Virus record (IMG/VR): IMGVR_UViG_3300046005_000306
Coordinates: 1 to 23,310 of that record
Direction: 5' to 3' (one strand)
Length of the DNA: 23,310 bases
Source: a virus
A model generated the notes under the pieces. The model was not told the DNA's origin and did no database searches. It saw only the letters and a list, made by a program, of their open reading frames with translations. Of the stretch, positions 9,701-16,702 are shown in pieces. How positions within the stretch are numbered: position 1 is the first letter of the stretch; each line of letters begins with the position of its first letter. A program made the position numbers and the translations under genes.

Positions 9701-9928
9701 TTTTATGCTCAAAATGTTAATCAAGCAATAGGTATAGAAGCTGCGCCAATACCTGAAACATATTTAGAAACTGATATTAATGGCGTTGAAAGTATTAAAA
9801 CTAAACCTTGGGGGTATTACGATAGGTCAGTTTTAGCAGTTGCAGTTATGTCTTTACAAAAAGCATTGACAACAATTGAATCATTAACAGCCCGTATTTC
9901 TTTATTAGAAGCGAAAAAAAATGATTGA
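6710..9928 (+). CDS. Long tail fibre with C-terminal S74 intramolecular chaperone
   Basis: This 1072-residue fibre has several parts. Residues 1-75 form a virion-anchor part ('TPWAQWFSQLQPIL', then 'GRPTQNLFIGYPYFDTT', then W-x-G-x-x-W). A Gly/Ser/Thr-rich shaft of short beta repeats follows. A jelly-roll, C1q/TNF-like domain is at about residues 331-480 ('HDTTTVTATSTTTAYVM...IWIRLNGVNV...YIELVWHSD'). Another small domain lies at about 481-567, then more shaft ('GTVTSVAASVPAFLSISGSP', 'PVANGGTGLTTL'). The C-terminus is an S74 peptidase/chaperone. Its Ser954-Asp-Glu-Thr-Trp-Lys959 gives the Ser and Lys (+5) used for self-cleavage in endosialidase-type tails, followed by 'LGFYAQNVNQ' and a coiled-coil-like end. 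Cleavage before Ser954 would release about 119 residues after trimer folding. An internal duplication is listed separately. Confidence 0.85.
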   Translation: MAISQPPFQSTLVDADDRVQTPWAQWFSQLQPILQSVVASGPTSGRPTQNLFIGYPYFDTTIDQTVYWNGVIWVTYAPSTTGTSILKGNGTGGFNNAIAGIDFAPATSGTAILYGNGVGGFNSVSIGSGVTFAGGVLSATGLGGTVTSVSGTGSVNGITLTGTVTSAGSLTLGGTLGGIGNSQLTNSSLTINGNLVSLGGSTTVTATATNALTIGTGLSGTSYNGSTAVTIANTGVLSITGTALQITASASTGAVTLSLPSSINVNTTGYAAGLAGGGANYVPYQTAVNTTGFVSPGVVGQVFTSTGSGSAPNWQNATSPPGSPGYYGAWHDTTTVTATSTTTAYVMAIGSIDLENGTSIVGGTKITVANTGVYNLQFSAQLSNPNSQIANVTIWIRLNGVNVTDGAGTNGVPAKHGANDGLQIISWNYVLNLTAADYIELVWHSDTAGVQLITFPATTSPAAPESPSLIVTIQAVTQIGIGYEGLTSATSVLIATGSKVFTTNFTNSQTAFAIGTRVRVAYSSTPANFMEGVVTAFSGTTFTVLVDSIGGSGTFASWTISVAGIQGSNGVTSITGTANQVIASASTGAVTLSLPQSINSGATPTFTGTNFTGIPNAGLTNSSVTINGSSVSLGGSTTVTATATNALTIGTGLSGTSYNGSTAVTIANTGVLSFSGNSTGLTPATATTGAVSLAGILVGANGGTGVANTGKTFTIGGNFTTSGAFTTSLTVTANTSLTLPISGTVISSVTAPAANPITGTPSASKYLRGDGTWATFTSGTVTSVAASVPAFLSISGSPITSSGTLAITLSGTALPVANGGTGLTTLATGYIPYGNGTGALSSSSQFTYNGTTILNSTAVGASTPTNLISLQSTNGVDNVIMRIAGSPYTGSAATAIDFIQNSASNFQSQIVFSTNGGGGLTERMRISAPGIITMNAYGAGAATFSAAGVISSVSDETWKIKDGTPNNPDDMLQKLKPGYWFYNDEKAPIFGAERQLGFYAQNVNQAIGIEAAPIPETYLETDINGVESIKTKPWGYYDRSVLAVAVMSLQKALTTIESLTARISLLEAKKND
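7259..7423 (+). repeat. Fibre shaft duplication, copy 1
   Basis: It encodes 55 residues beginning LTNSS and ending TGVLS. The copy at 8564-8728 matches it at 52 of 55 residues. At the codon level 27 further codons differ only synonymously, so the DNA copies are clearly diverged while the protein is kept. The flanking 'ASASTGAVTLSLP.SIN' block is also repeated (about 7450 and 8458), but in this copy it lies after the unit and in the other copy before it. Confidence 0.9.
8564..8728 (+). repeat. Fibre shaft duplication, copy 2
   Basis: This is the second copy of the 55-residue shaft unit at 7259-7423. Differences from copy 1 are L6V, N11S and L12S only. The C1q-like and the following small domain sit between the two copies, so the globular head domains are framed by matching shaft segments. 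Confidence 0.9.
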
Positions 9929-10391
9929 TTTTATGGTTTTAGCGCTTCCTAGATCGGGAACAGCTTGGGTCGCTAATCTTTTAACGACTGATACATCGCT
10001 GTGTATTCACGAAGCATTTATGGATAACTCCATTAACGATCTGGATACTCGATCTTATGATGGAATGTTAGGAATTGCTGAAACAAGTGCCTTTACCAAA
10101 GTGGACGAGATCAATCAGCACTCTGCTAAAAAGCTTGTTATAGAGCGACCATTGAACGAAGTGAATGAATCAATAGCAAAGCTAGGCTTTAAAACGATGC
10201 TATCGTATGATTTGATGATTCAACTTAAAGGGTATAGAATAGCTTTTAAGGACTTGTTTAATTACGATATTATGGCTGAAGCGTATTATTATTTACTGCG
10301 TAAAGAGCTTAACCAAGAACGGCATCGGATGTTATGCCAAATGAATATTGAAAACACCGTAGCTATTGAACGCGTCAGAGGGCTAGTATGA
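9921..10391 (+). CDS. Minimal sulfotransferase-like P-loop protein
   Basis: The product has 156 residues. Residues 6-22 read 'VLALPRSGTAWVANLLT', matching the 5'-phosphosulfate-binding loop (P-R-S-G-T-x-W) of PAPS-dependent sulfotransferases at the end of strand beta-1. It is followed by 'LCIHEAF', the usual second strand of this fold. 'KLVIERPLNEV' (71-81) could be the next strand. Typical sulfotransferases have 250-300 residues and a recognisable 3'-phosphate motif, which I cannot find, so activity is uncertain. The start lies in an A8 run (9914-9921) and overlaps the fibre stop by 8 bases with no clear Shine-Dalgarno, implying coupling. It forms an ATGA overlap with the dioxygenase-like gene. 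It may modify a virion protein or host surface glycan (inference). Another nucleotide-binding P-loop protein is the alternative. Confidence 0.6.
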   Translation: MIDFMVLALPRSGTAWVANLLTTDTSLCIHEAFMDNSINDLDTRSYDGMLGIAETSAFTKVDEINQHSAKKLVIERPLNEVNESIAKLGFKTMLSYDLMIQLKGYRIAFKDLFNYDIMAEAYYYLLRKELNQERHRMLCQMNIENTVAIERVRGLV

Positions 10392-10963
10392 ACAACATTA
10401 TGGCTATTGCTAAGGTAGATATTACGCAGATACTGTTACAGTTGAAGCGTAATCCTCAGCTTTGGAATAGAAATCCTATTAGGACTAATACGCCTTCTAG
10501 CCCTCATTATGGATTTGAGGACATCCATGTTAGATTCCGCGATCTTGCTGAGTATGACGGGGGGGATTGGGCTAAGTTCAATGGCGAACACCGTTCATGC
10601 TGGTATAAAGAAGCAGATAGCCTTCCTGCTATTAAAGATTTAGCTTTTCAGTTAATGGCTACCATGAAAGGTGAAGAACTAGGTGGGATTTTAATTTCTA
10701 AAATCCCCCCTGGTGGATTATGCAAACCCCATACTGATACTACTTGGCACGCCAAGTATTATGACAAATATGCAGTACAGTTAGAAAGCCATCCAGATCA
10801 AGCGTTCTGTTTTGAAGAAGGAGAGCATATATCTCCACCAGGTGAAGTCTATTGGTTTAATAACCAAGCCGTTCATTGGGTGCGTAATAATTCTCCGGTT
10901 GACCGGATCACATTAATTTTCTGTATTAAATCAGATAGGAGGTTTTCATGCCTTGGGGAATAG
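10388..10963 (+). CDS. 2-oxoglutarate/Fe(II) oxygenase, aspartyl/asparaginyl hydroxylase-like
   Basis: The product has 191 residues with the double-stranded beta-helix signature. 'GGLCKPHTDTTWH' gives the H115-x-D117 iron ligands, and the second histidine is H163 in 'YWFNNQAVHWVRNN'. R173 in 'VDRITLIFCI', ten residues after H163, is the expected 2-oxoglutarate-binding arginine. 'GGILISKIPPGG' (99-110) is the strand leading into the first ligand, as in aspartyl/asparaginyl beta-hydroxylases. The family hydroxylates protein side chains, or small molecules in some members. Nothing in the sequence shows the substrate. The neighbouring sulfotransferase-like gene and tail genes suggest a virion or envelope target (inference). 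The ATGA overlap supports ATG 10388; an internal ATG at 10400 is possible. Confidence 0.75.
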   Translation: MNNIMAIAKVDITQILLQLKRNPQLWNRNPIRTNTPSSPHYGFEDIHVRFRDLAEYDGGDWAKFNGEHRSCWYKEADSLPAIKDLAFQLMATMKGEELGGILISKIPPGGLCKPHTDTTWHAKYYDKYAVQLESHPDQAFCFEEGEHISPPGEVYWFNNQAVHWVRNNSPVDRITLIFCIKSDRRFSCLGE

Positions 10964-11739
10964 CAGCAGCAGGCGCAATAGGTGGTTTAGCACAAGGTGA
11001 AGGTGAAAAAGCAGGCGCAGCAGCTCAAGCAGCGAACGCCGCAGCGCAATTAGCTTGGACTAAGAAAGTCTATGGCAATGCTCAAAAAGGCATTGAACCA
11101 TACACGCAGTTAGGTGAAGTAGGCGCTAAAGGTTATGAAGCTAACCTACCTTATTTAACTTCGCGTTATGGTATGGAGGACTATAGACAAAGTCCTTTAT
11201 ACACACCGATGGTCAGTAACTTAGCAGAACTGCAAGCAACACCAGGGTATCAATTTCAATTGCAACAAGGTTTGCAAGGCGTTCAACAAGGCGCAGCCGC
11301 TAAAGGTGGATTGATGTCCGGTGCGGCTGGTCAAGCCATGAACAATTATGCTCAAGGTCAAGCAGCTCAAGGTTATCAATCGGCTTGGGAAAGAGCGCAA
11401 AAAGCTTACGGTACAGCATTTACTCAAGATTTAAATCAAAAAGCACAGATTGGTCAAATGTATTTAGAACCTTCCAAGTTAGGCCAAAGTTCGGTACTAG
11501 GTTTAGGTCAAATCGGTGTAGGTGCAGCTACAGCAATGCAACCTGCTTATGCAGCTTTAGGCGCTGCTAACGCTGCTTCAGCAATGGCTCCTTACGGACA
11601 AATTTCTAGCTTGGCTGGAACCGCTGGTAGCTTATTTGGCGGCGGAGGTATTGGCTCATTAAGTAATTATTTTGGTGGTGGAGGCGGTGGCGGAAACTAC
11701 GGAACCCTCAATACTTCTTTTGCAGGATTAGGAGGGTAA
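10948..11739 (+). CDS. Internal/DNA-ejection protein (glycine- and glutamine-rich)
   Basis: The product has 263 residues. The start is set by AGGAGGT about 6 bases upstream, inside the oxygenase gene, with which it overlaps by 16 bases. The N-terminus is a Gly/Ala helix ('GIAAAGAIGGLAQG'). Residues 97-150 carry the block 'ATPGYQFQLQQGLQGVQQGA', then 'AKGGLMSGAAGQAMNNYAQG' and Y-Q-x-A-W. I know this block from phage proteins annotated as DNA transfer or injection proteins. The C-terminus is a low-complexity poly-Gly tail. Such proteins are packaged in the head and ejected to help DNA cross the cell envelope. It occupies the position of P22 gp7. Confidence 0.72.
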   Translation: MPWGIAAAGAIGGLAQGEGEKAGAAAQAANAAAQLAWTKKVYGNAQKGIEPYTQLGEVGAKGYEANLPYLTSRYGMEDYRQSPLYTPMVSNLAELQATPGYQFQLQQGLQGVQQGAAAKGGLMSGAAGQAMNNYAQGQAAQGYQSAWERAQKAYGTAFTQDLNQKAQIGQMYLEPSKLGQSSVLGLGQIGVGAATAMQPAYAALGAANAASAMAPYGQISSLAGTAGSLFGGGGIGSLSNYFGGGGGGGNYGTLNTSFAGLGG

Positions 11740-11740
11740 A

Positions 11741-13138
11741 ATGAGTGATTTAACTGATTTATACAAATTTTACGGTGAGAAATTCCCCGGTGCCTTAAAG
11801 ACTGGACAAGAAGCTCAAGCTAGCGCTATTGCTTTAGATAACGCCCGTAGAGCGCAACAAGAGCGTATGGACTTGAAAGCGCTATACGCTCAACAAGTTC
11901 AACCTTCAATGGCGCAATTAGGCGCAGTTAGCCCTGAATACGCTCAAGCAGCAAGGAAAAATGAATTAGAGATGCAACAAGCCATAATTGGTATGCAGCA
12001 TCAACAAGCTCAGACGGGCGATATACAACGTAAAGCTATTGAAGATCAATCAAAACTAAGAGCGCAAGCAGTAGTTCCAATCGTTGATATGTATAATGAA
12101 ATGATAGCTTCTGGGGTGCCTAAAGATCAAGCGCTTTCACGGTTTCATTCTGCAAGCGGTCAAGCCATAGCGGGGCTTCAACAACAAGGTTTAATTCCTG
12201 AAAATTTTTCTTACAATGCTAATGATATAACGCCAGAAGATGCTGAAAGAACTTCTGCTGGGCTAGGGTTACTTTCGCGTAGGCTTCAAGCTTTGCAGGA
12301 GTCATCAAAAACAACTGCTGAACAACAAGCAAGAGTCAATGTAGGGCCTGTTATGACTCCTGAGCAAGAATTTGGAAAAATAGCTGATGTGCCAGGAGCG
12401 CCAGGCACGTATGTAACTCAGCCTGCGTTAGGGGGTCAAACGGCACCGCAAATGCAAATGCCTGATGACATGACTGCACAGCTTAATTCAATTAATTCGT
12501 TATTGCAGACTGTACAAGAGCCAACAGCAAGAGGAGCGCTTATTAAAGCGCGTAATGATTTATTGAATACGCTTCCTCCAGAACAAGGAAGTGCAATTGC
12601 CTCTCCTGAACAAGCAGCAGAATTACAAATTGAAGGTGCGGCTAAAAAAGAAGCTGCTGTAATTACAGCTAAACAACAAGCTGAAGAACAGCAGACTATT
12701 AATAAAGCACTTAATTCATTTGAAACGCTTCCTGATATTAACCATATCCGAGACTTGGTTAAAGGCTCTATAGGAAGTGATATTGAATATTGGACTAATA
12801 GATTAGGTCAAACTGTCGGTGAATCATTAGCTTCTGGTGATATTCAGGCGGCCTTAGCTGTTGTAGCTAATGATATGGCTAACACTGTACCTTTTGCACC
12901 AGGCTCGCAATCAGATAAAGAGTTAGCTCAACGATTAAAACAAGTGGGTAATCTTGAATCTAAAATGACTATCGATCAAAAGATGTCAGCACTTGAAGAA
13001 TGGTATCAAAAAGAGCAACGTTACATTGGAAAATACGGTAAATATTCAGACGCTGAATTGATAGACTTAGGTAAAGAAGGTAAAATTACCCATGACACAG
13101 CGATGAAAGTTAGGGCTAACCGAAAGAAAGGACAATAA
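11741..13138 (+). CDS. Coiled-coil, Gln-rich internal virion / ejection protein
   Basis: The product has 465 residues. AGGAGGG lies 7-13 bases before ATG 11741, which is two bases after the previous stop. Residues 20-120 are almost purely helical and Gln/Ala/Glu-rich ('QQERMDLKALYAQQVQPSM'). A proline-rich linker around residue 200-250 and further helices follow ('ITAKQQAEEQQTINKALNSF'). A C-terminal segment has Lys/Asp-rich helices ('AQRLKQVGNLESKMTIDQKM'). No catalytic motif is seen. By position between two ejection-type proteins it corresponds to P22 gp20. The assignment rests on context and helical composition rather than on a recognised domain. Confidence 0.6.
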   Translation: MSDLTDLYKFYGEKFPGALKTGQEAQASAIALDNARRAQQERMDLKALYAQQVQPSMAQLGAVSPEYAQAARKNELEMQQAIIGMQHQQAQTGDIQRKAIEDQSKLRAQAVVPIVDMYNEMIASGVPKDQALSRFHSASGQAIAGLQQQGLIPENFSYNANDITPEDAERTSAGLGLLSRRLQALQESSKTTAEQQARVNVGPVMTPEQEFGKIADVPGAPGTYVTQPALGGQTAPQMQMPDDMTAQLNSINSLLQTVQEPTARGALIKARNDLLNTLPPEQGSAIASPEQAAELQIEGAAKKEAAVITAKQQAEEQQTINKALNSFETLPDINHIRDLVKGSIGSDIEYWTNRLGQTVGESLASGDIQAALAVVANDMANTVPFAPGSQSDKELAQRLKQVGNLESKMTIDQKMSALEEWYQKEQRYIGKYGKYSDAELIDLGKEGKITHDTAMKVRANRKKGQ

Positions 13139-13140
13139 CG

Positions 13141-14787
13141 ATGAATGATGACGAGTTCACTTCTGCGTTTAATGCGCCTCAAGCTGAAGATGGGTTTTCT
13201 AAAGCTTTTAGAACGGCTACGTCTAAGCAGATGCCTCAAGCTGTATCACCTTGGGAAGCTTATGGCGTACCTAAATATCCTGCTCAAGAAAGTACGCTCA
13301 TGCGAATGGGGCGCGGTGCAAATGTCGCCTTAACTAAAGCTGGAACAGGACTGAAAGGCTTATTTGCTGATTTATCTGAAGAAGATATTGCTAAATTAAG
13401 AGCTGGTGAAGCCTATATGCAAGAAGCAGGGCTTCCCGCTACTGTAGGTGGGCTAGGCGTTGATATAGCGGCAGAAGCCGCTGCTATGACTCCTATGGGT
13501 AAATTACCGTTTCTCATGCGTGTATTAGGCGCTGGCGGTACTGCTGCGGCATTATCACCTGAAGATCGTACAAAAGCGGGAATGTATGGTGCTGCTGGTC
13601 AAGGCGTAGGTGAAGCCGTGGCTAAAGGCTTAGGTGCAATGTTTAGAGGCCCTTCTGCTGCACCAGGCGTTAGAGAATTTGTTGAAGCTGGTGGTACTCC
13701 TACCATTGGTCAAGCGTTAGGTGGAACACCTAAAGCCTTTGAAGAAAAATTAACGTCATTACCCTTTTTAGGTGGTCATGTTACTGAAGCTCAAAAAAGA
13801 GCATTAGAAAGTTTTAATACTTCAGAACTTCAAGGTATCGTAAATACTTTAAACAAAGGTATCCGTACTGCTCCCAGTCAAGAAATTGCAATACCTGGTC
13901 AAGCCGCTGTTCAACGTGAGCTTGTTGACTTAGGTAAAATTGAACCGACTGCGGAAGGGTTTGCTAAAGTTAAAAAAGCGGTTTCTAATGCGTATGATAA
14001 TTTAGTAGTTAATACAAGCGGTGAAATGACACCTGAACTGGCAACAGGTATTCAAGGCATTAAAGACTTATCGAAGAATTTACGTCCTGAATTTAGAACG
14101 CAGATTGATGATATTTTAAATAACAGCGTGATTAGTAGATTTACACCTGGTCAACGTGTAGATGGAAGAACTTTGAAAGAAATGCTTTCTGAATTACGAA
14201 CATCCAGCGAAAGCTACAGTAAAAGTTCAATTGCTGATGAAAGACGTGTTGGCGATGCCGCTAAAGAAGCCGCGAGTCAACTAAAGCAAATGATGGAAGT
14301 TCAAAACCCACGTTATGCAGAAGCGTTAAACGCTGCGGATAATGCTTATCGTGATGCTAAACGAATGGAAACTGCAATGACCTCAAGCGTAGGGCATGAA
14401 ATGGCTACGCCTGCATCTTTACTTCAAGCTTTAAGAGGAAGAAATCGTCCAGGTTATGCAGAAGGTAAAATGCCTATGCAAGAAGAAGCTAGACGGGCGC
14501 AAGACATTATAGGTAACAGACTTCCTTCATCCGGATCCGCAGAACGCTTAAACGCAACTAAAGGCTTTAATGAACTAATGGGGGATGTTGTTGGTGCAGT
14601 TCCTGGTGCGTTAATGAAATATTACGGAGGGGCGCATTTTTACTCTCCTGCATTTCAAAGGATGATGGTTGAGCAATCGTTAAAAGAAGCAGGGCCTATA
14701 AGAGGCGCAATTGGTCAAGGCTTATCTCGAATGGGGCCTTATGTCGGTTCCGTTGGTGCAGGCGCAGCGCAACAAGGTAGAAGATAA
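13141..14787 (+). CDS. Large internal virion / ejection protein
   Basis: The product has 548 residues and starts two bases after the previous stop, behind AAAGGA. It begins with an acidic 'DDEFTSAFNAPQAEDGFSKAF' type segment. An amphipathic or membrane-active Gly/Ala region follows at about residues 98-165 ('GGLGVDIAAEAAAMTP', 'VLGAGGTAAALSP', 'GAAGQGVGEAVAKGLGAMF'), and then a long helical body. 'GGTPTIGQALGG' and 'VKKAVSNAYDNLV' followed by 'LKEMLSELRT' recall large virion proteins of podoviruses. It takes the place of P22 gp16, the last ejection protein, and membrane insertion by the Gly/Ala region would suit that. No transglycosylase motif is visible. The stop overlaps the next ATG by one base. 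Confidence 0.62.
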   Translation: MNDDEFTSAFNAPQAEDGFSKAFRTATSKQMPQAVSPWEAYGVPKYPAQESTLMRMGRGANVALTKAGTGLKGLFADLSEEDIAKLRAGEAYMQEAGLPATVGGLGVDIAAEAAAMTPMGKLPFLMRVLGAGGTAAALSPEDRTKAGMYGAAGQGVGEAVAKGLGAMFRGPSAAPGVREFVEAGGTPTIGQALGGTPKAFEEKLTSLPFLGGHVTEAQKRALESFNTSELQGIVNTLNKGIRTAPSQEIAIPGQAAVQRELVDLGKIEPTAEGFAKVKKAVSNAYDNLVVNTSGEMTPELATGIQGIKDLSKNLRPEFRTQIDDILNNSVISRFTPGQRVDGRTLKEMLSELRTSSESYSKSSIADERRVGDAAKEAASQLKQMMEVQNPRYAEALNAADNAYRDAKRMETAMTSSVGHEMATPASLLQALRGRNRPGYAEGKMPMQEEARRAQDIIGNRLPSSGSAERLNATKGFNELMGDVVGAVPGALMKYYGGAHFYSPAFQRMMVEQSLKEAGPIRGAIGQGLSRMGPYVGSVGAGAAQQGRR

Positions 14788-15302
14788 TGGCGTCATTATA
14801 TGAGTTATTGCAAGGCCAAAATGAAGATGCCGCATACAATAGATTAGCTGCTATGAGGCAATCATATATGCCTAGTCAATTTCAACAAGCCGCTACACCG
14901 ATGAACTATAGAGTTAATGCTAACCCTATGGTTCGAGGTATGCAAAACGGTCAACCTAATTATGGATATGGTAATCGTTATAATTCAAAGATGCCTAAAG
15001 GCACTGGATATTACGGTGAAGTAGCTAGACCTGAAGGTGGTTATTCAGGCGAGTTAAGCGTTGATACTGGTTATGGCGATATACCTTCAATGGTTCCTGG
15101 CTTAACGCCTAATGAAATGCAATCAGTTTTAACTGCTGAAGAAGGTCAGCAATTTCCTGAATCAGTATATAGAAAAGCATCTAGCCATGCTGCTTTTAGA
15201 AAGCTTAATGGCTTGGCTGCATTTGCTGGAATTAATGATCAGCCCTCTTTATTACCGAGTAGATCAGGTACAATGCTTTCAGACTTAATGACTAGGAATT
15301 GA
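14787..15302 (+). CDS. Hypothetical protein in the virion gene cluster
   Basis: The product has 171 residues and starts in a TAATG overlap with the ejection gene. It is rich in Tyr, Gly, Asn, Met and Pro, especially at residues 25-100 ('NPMVRGMQNGQPNYGYGNRY'), which predicts an extended or disordered protein. A helical tail 'RKASSHAAFRKLNGLAAFAG' follows. I do not recognise it. Tight coupling to ejection and collar genes suggests a structural or morphogenesis role. Confidence 0.6.
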   Translation: MASLYELLQGQNEDAAYNRLAAMRQSYMPSQFQQAATPMNYRVNANPMVRGMQNGQPNYGYGNRYNSKMPKGTGYYGEVARPEGGYSGELSVDTGYGDIPSMVPGLTPNEMQSVLTAEEGQQFPESVYRKASSHAAFRKLNGLAAFAGINDQPSLLPSRSGTMLSDLMTRN

Positions 15303-15303
15303 A

Positions 15304-16251
15304 ATGACTCAAGCTTACTTATCACCGATTTTACAAAACGCGCAGTTTAGCGATGACGGTACTTTCTTAAATGGAGGTCTTATTTGGTTCTACGCGGCTG
15401 GCACTTCGACACCTTTAACTGCTTATCAAGATGGCGCTGCTACAACGCCTTGGCCTAACCCTATAATATTAAACGCTAGGGGCGAAACGGGCGGTGAACT
15501 TTGGTTAGATGGCATCTACAAATTGGTATTGCAAGGCGCTCCTTTAGTCGGAGAAACTAATGGCCCTGCTATCTCGACATTTGATAACATTTACGGTATC
15601 AATGCTCCGACATCGTTTGCACCTCCTTATGTGTTTGCTGGCACGTCAACTTCACAATCTAACACCGACATCTTCATGGGATGGAATGGGGTTAATTTTA
15701 CTGCTTCACAAGACACTACGGATTTTGGTGCTAACTGGCCTATCAATATCACAGGTGCTGCTGGCCCTATCGGTCATGTAGCTGCTTATGCTGGCAATGT
15801 AGTGCCGTTAGGCTACTTAGAATGTAATGGCGCTGCGGTATCAAGAACAATTTATGTTGATTTGTTTGGTGTCTGTGGCATCTTATACGGTGCAGGCGAT
15901 AGCACAACGACATTCAACCTTCCTGATTTAAGAGGCTATTTCGTCCGAGGGTGGGATGATAGCGCTGGTGTGGATGTCGGACGTGTCTTAGGTTCTACCC
16001 AAGCAGATTTAGTTGGGCCTGTTACAATTACCGATCCTGGGCATACGCATACTGACGCGGGGCATACACATTCATATACTAATAATATGGGTGGGGGAAA
16101 TGGGGGTTCGTCAGGATCAGCATCACCTACTGGCGCAACTACAGGTTCAGGCGTCGCCGATATTCAATCCAGCGTAACTGGTATTCTGATTGCGTCAGGC
16201 GCTGAAACACGTCCTAAAAACGTAGCAATGATGTACATCATAAAAACATGA
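15304..16251 (+). CDS. Tail-collar domain protein (short tail fibre)
   Basis: The product has 315 residues. Residues 1-100 contain a beta module ('FYAAGTSTPLTAYQDGAATT', 'PNPIILNARG', 'LWLDGIYKLVLQG') like the extra domain of the adaptor at 3115. Residues about 158-218 match the phage tail collar domain, with 'GYLECNGAAVSR', 'LYGAGDSTTTFNLPDLRGYF' and 'RGWDD'. After it come His-Thr-His (247-249) and His-Thr-His (254-256), the HxH type of motif that holds iron in T4 gp37-like fibre tips. A Gly/Ser loop and the end 'GAETRPKNVAMMYIIKT' are also typical of collar proteins. The role is host-surface contact. The stop forms an ATGA overlap with the holin-like gene. Confidence 0.85.
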   Translation: MTQAYLSPILQNAQFSDDGTFLNGGLIWFYAAGTSTPLTAYQDGAATTPWPNPIILNARGETGGELWLDGIYKLVLQGAPLVGETNGPAISTFDNIYGINAPTSFAPPYVFAGTSTSQSNTDIFMGWNGVNFTASQDTTDFGANWPINITGAAGPIGHVAAYAGNVVPLGYLECNGAAVSRTIYVDLFGVCGILYGAGDSTTTFNLPDLRGYFVRGWDDSAGVDVGRVLGSTQADLVGPVTITDPGHTHTDAGHTHSYTNNMGGGNGGSSGSASPTGATTGSGVADIQSSVTGILIASGAETRPKNVAMMYIIKT

Positions 16252-16454
16252 GTACTTTATTAGGTTTTTTTATATGGTTAAAAGCAAGGCTATCTGAACC
16301 TAGCACAATGGCTTCTATAGCCGCTGTTTCTGCTCTAGGTGGGGTTAATGTTGATCCTGGTGCAGTACAAAACGCCCTTAATATAGGTACAGTTGTATTC
16401 GGTGCTTTGGGGTTCTTTGTAGCTGAAGCAAAACCAAAAACTATAGTTAATTAA
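16248..16454 (+). CDS. Small membrane protein, holin candidate
   Basis: The product has 68 residues. 'WLKARLSEPSTMASIAAVSA' is a sequence pattern I know from small phage lysis-cassette membrane proteins. Hydrophobic stretches lie at about residues 21-33 and 43-59 ('ALNIGTVVFGALGFFVAE'), with a charged C-terminal end. The ATGA overlap with the collar gene and the nearby lysozyme support a lysis role: a holin opens the inner membrane so that the endolysin reaches the wall. The identity is inferred from size, topology and position. Confidence 0.6.
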   Translation: MSTLLGFFIWLKARLSEPSTMASIAAVSALGGVNVDPGAVQNALNIGTVVFGALGFFVAEAKPKTIVN

Positions 16455-16467
16455 AGGAACTGACAAC

Positions 16468-16698
16468 GTGGACGACATATTAAGCAGAGTGGCAAAAGTG
16501 GAAGAAAGATTAGATGGATTATGTAAGGATATTTACGTTGAAAGAGAAGATGCGCGTAGGCGTTCAGATCGGATATTTGTAGCTCTTGATGAATTACAGA
16601 AAAACGCGCACTCAAACAAAGGCTTCTTTGGGGGGGTGGTATTCAGCGTAAGCGCGATCTTTGCTTTCTTGGCGTATATTTTTTCTAAAGGCACTTAA
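16468..16698 (+). CDS. Coiled-coil protein with C-terminal membrane anchor (XhlA-like)
   Basis: GTG 16468 is the likely start, with AAAGGAAC at 16454-16461 as Shine-Dalgarno; no ATG fits better. The 76-residue product has a charged heptad-like N-terminal two thirds ('ILSRVAKVEERLDGLCKDIYVE', 'RRRSDRIFVALDELQK'). One transmembrane segment follows ('GGVVFSVSAIFAFLAYIF', about residues 55-72). This topology matches XhlA/hemolysin-type small phage proteins that sit next to holins and lysozymes. It could be a second holin or a holin accessory. A spanin is less likely because the single membrane segment is at the C-terminus and there is no periplasmic domain. Confidence 0.6.
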   Translation: MDDILSRVAKVEERLDGLCKDIYVEREDARRRSDRIFVALDELQKNAHSNKGFFGGVVFSVSAIFAFLAYIFSKGT

Positions 16699-16702
16699 AT
16701 TA

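Noticed and set aside
6710-9928. Diversity-generating retroelement target in the fibre repeats
   Set aside because: The copies differ mainly at synonymous third positions, not at adenine-linked replacement sites, and no reverse transcriptase or template repeat is seen in the window.
16661-16702. Extended lysozyme start at 16661, possibly a SAR signal
   Set aside because: The 14 extra residues are too short and too basic for a SAR helix and lie in the previous gene. ATG 16703 gives the normal family N-terminus.
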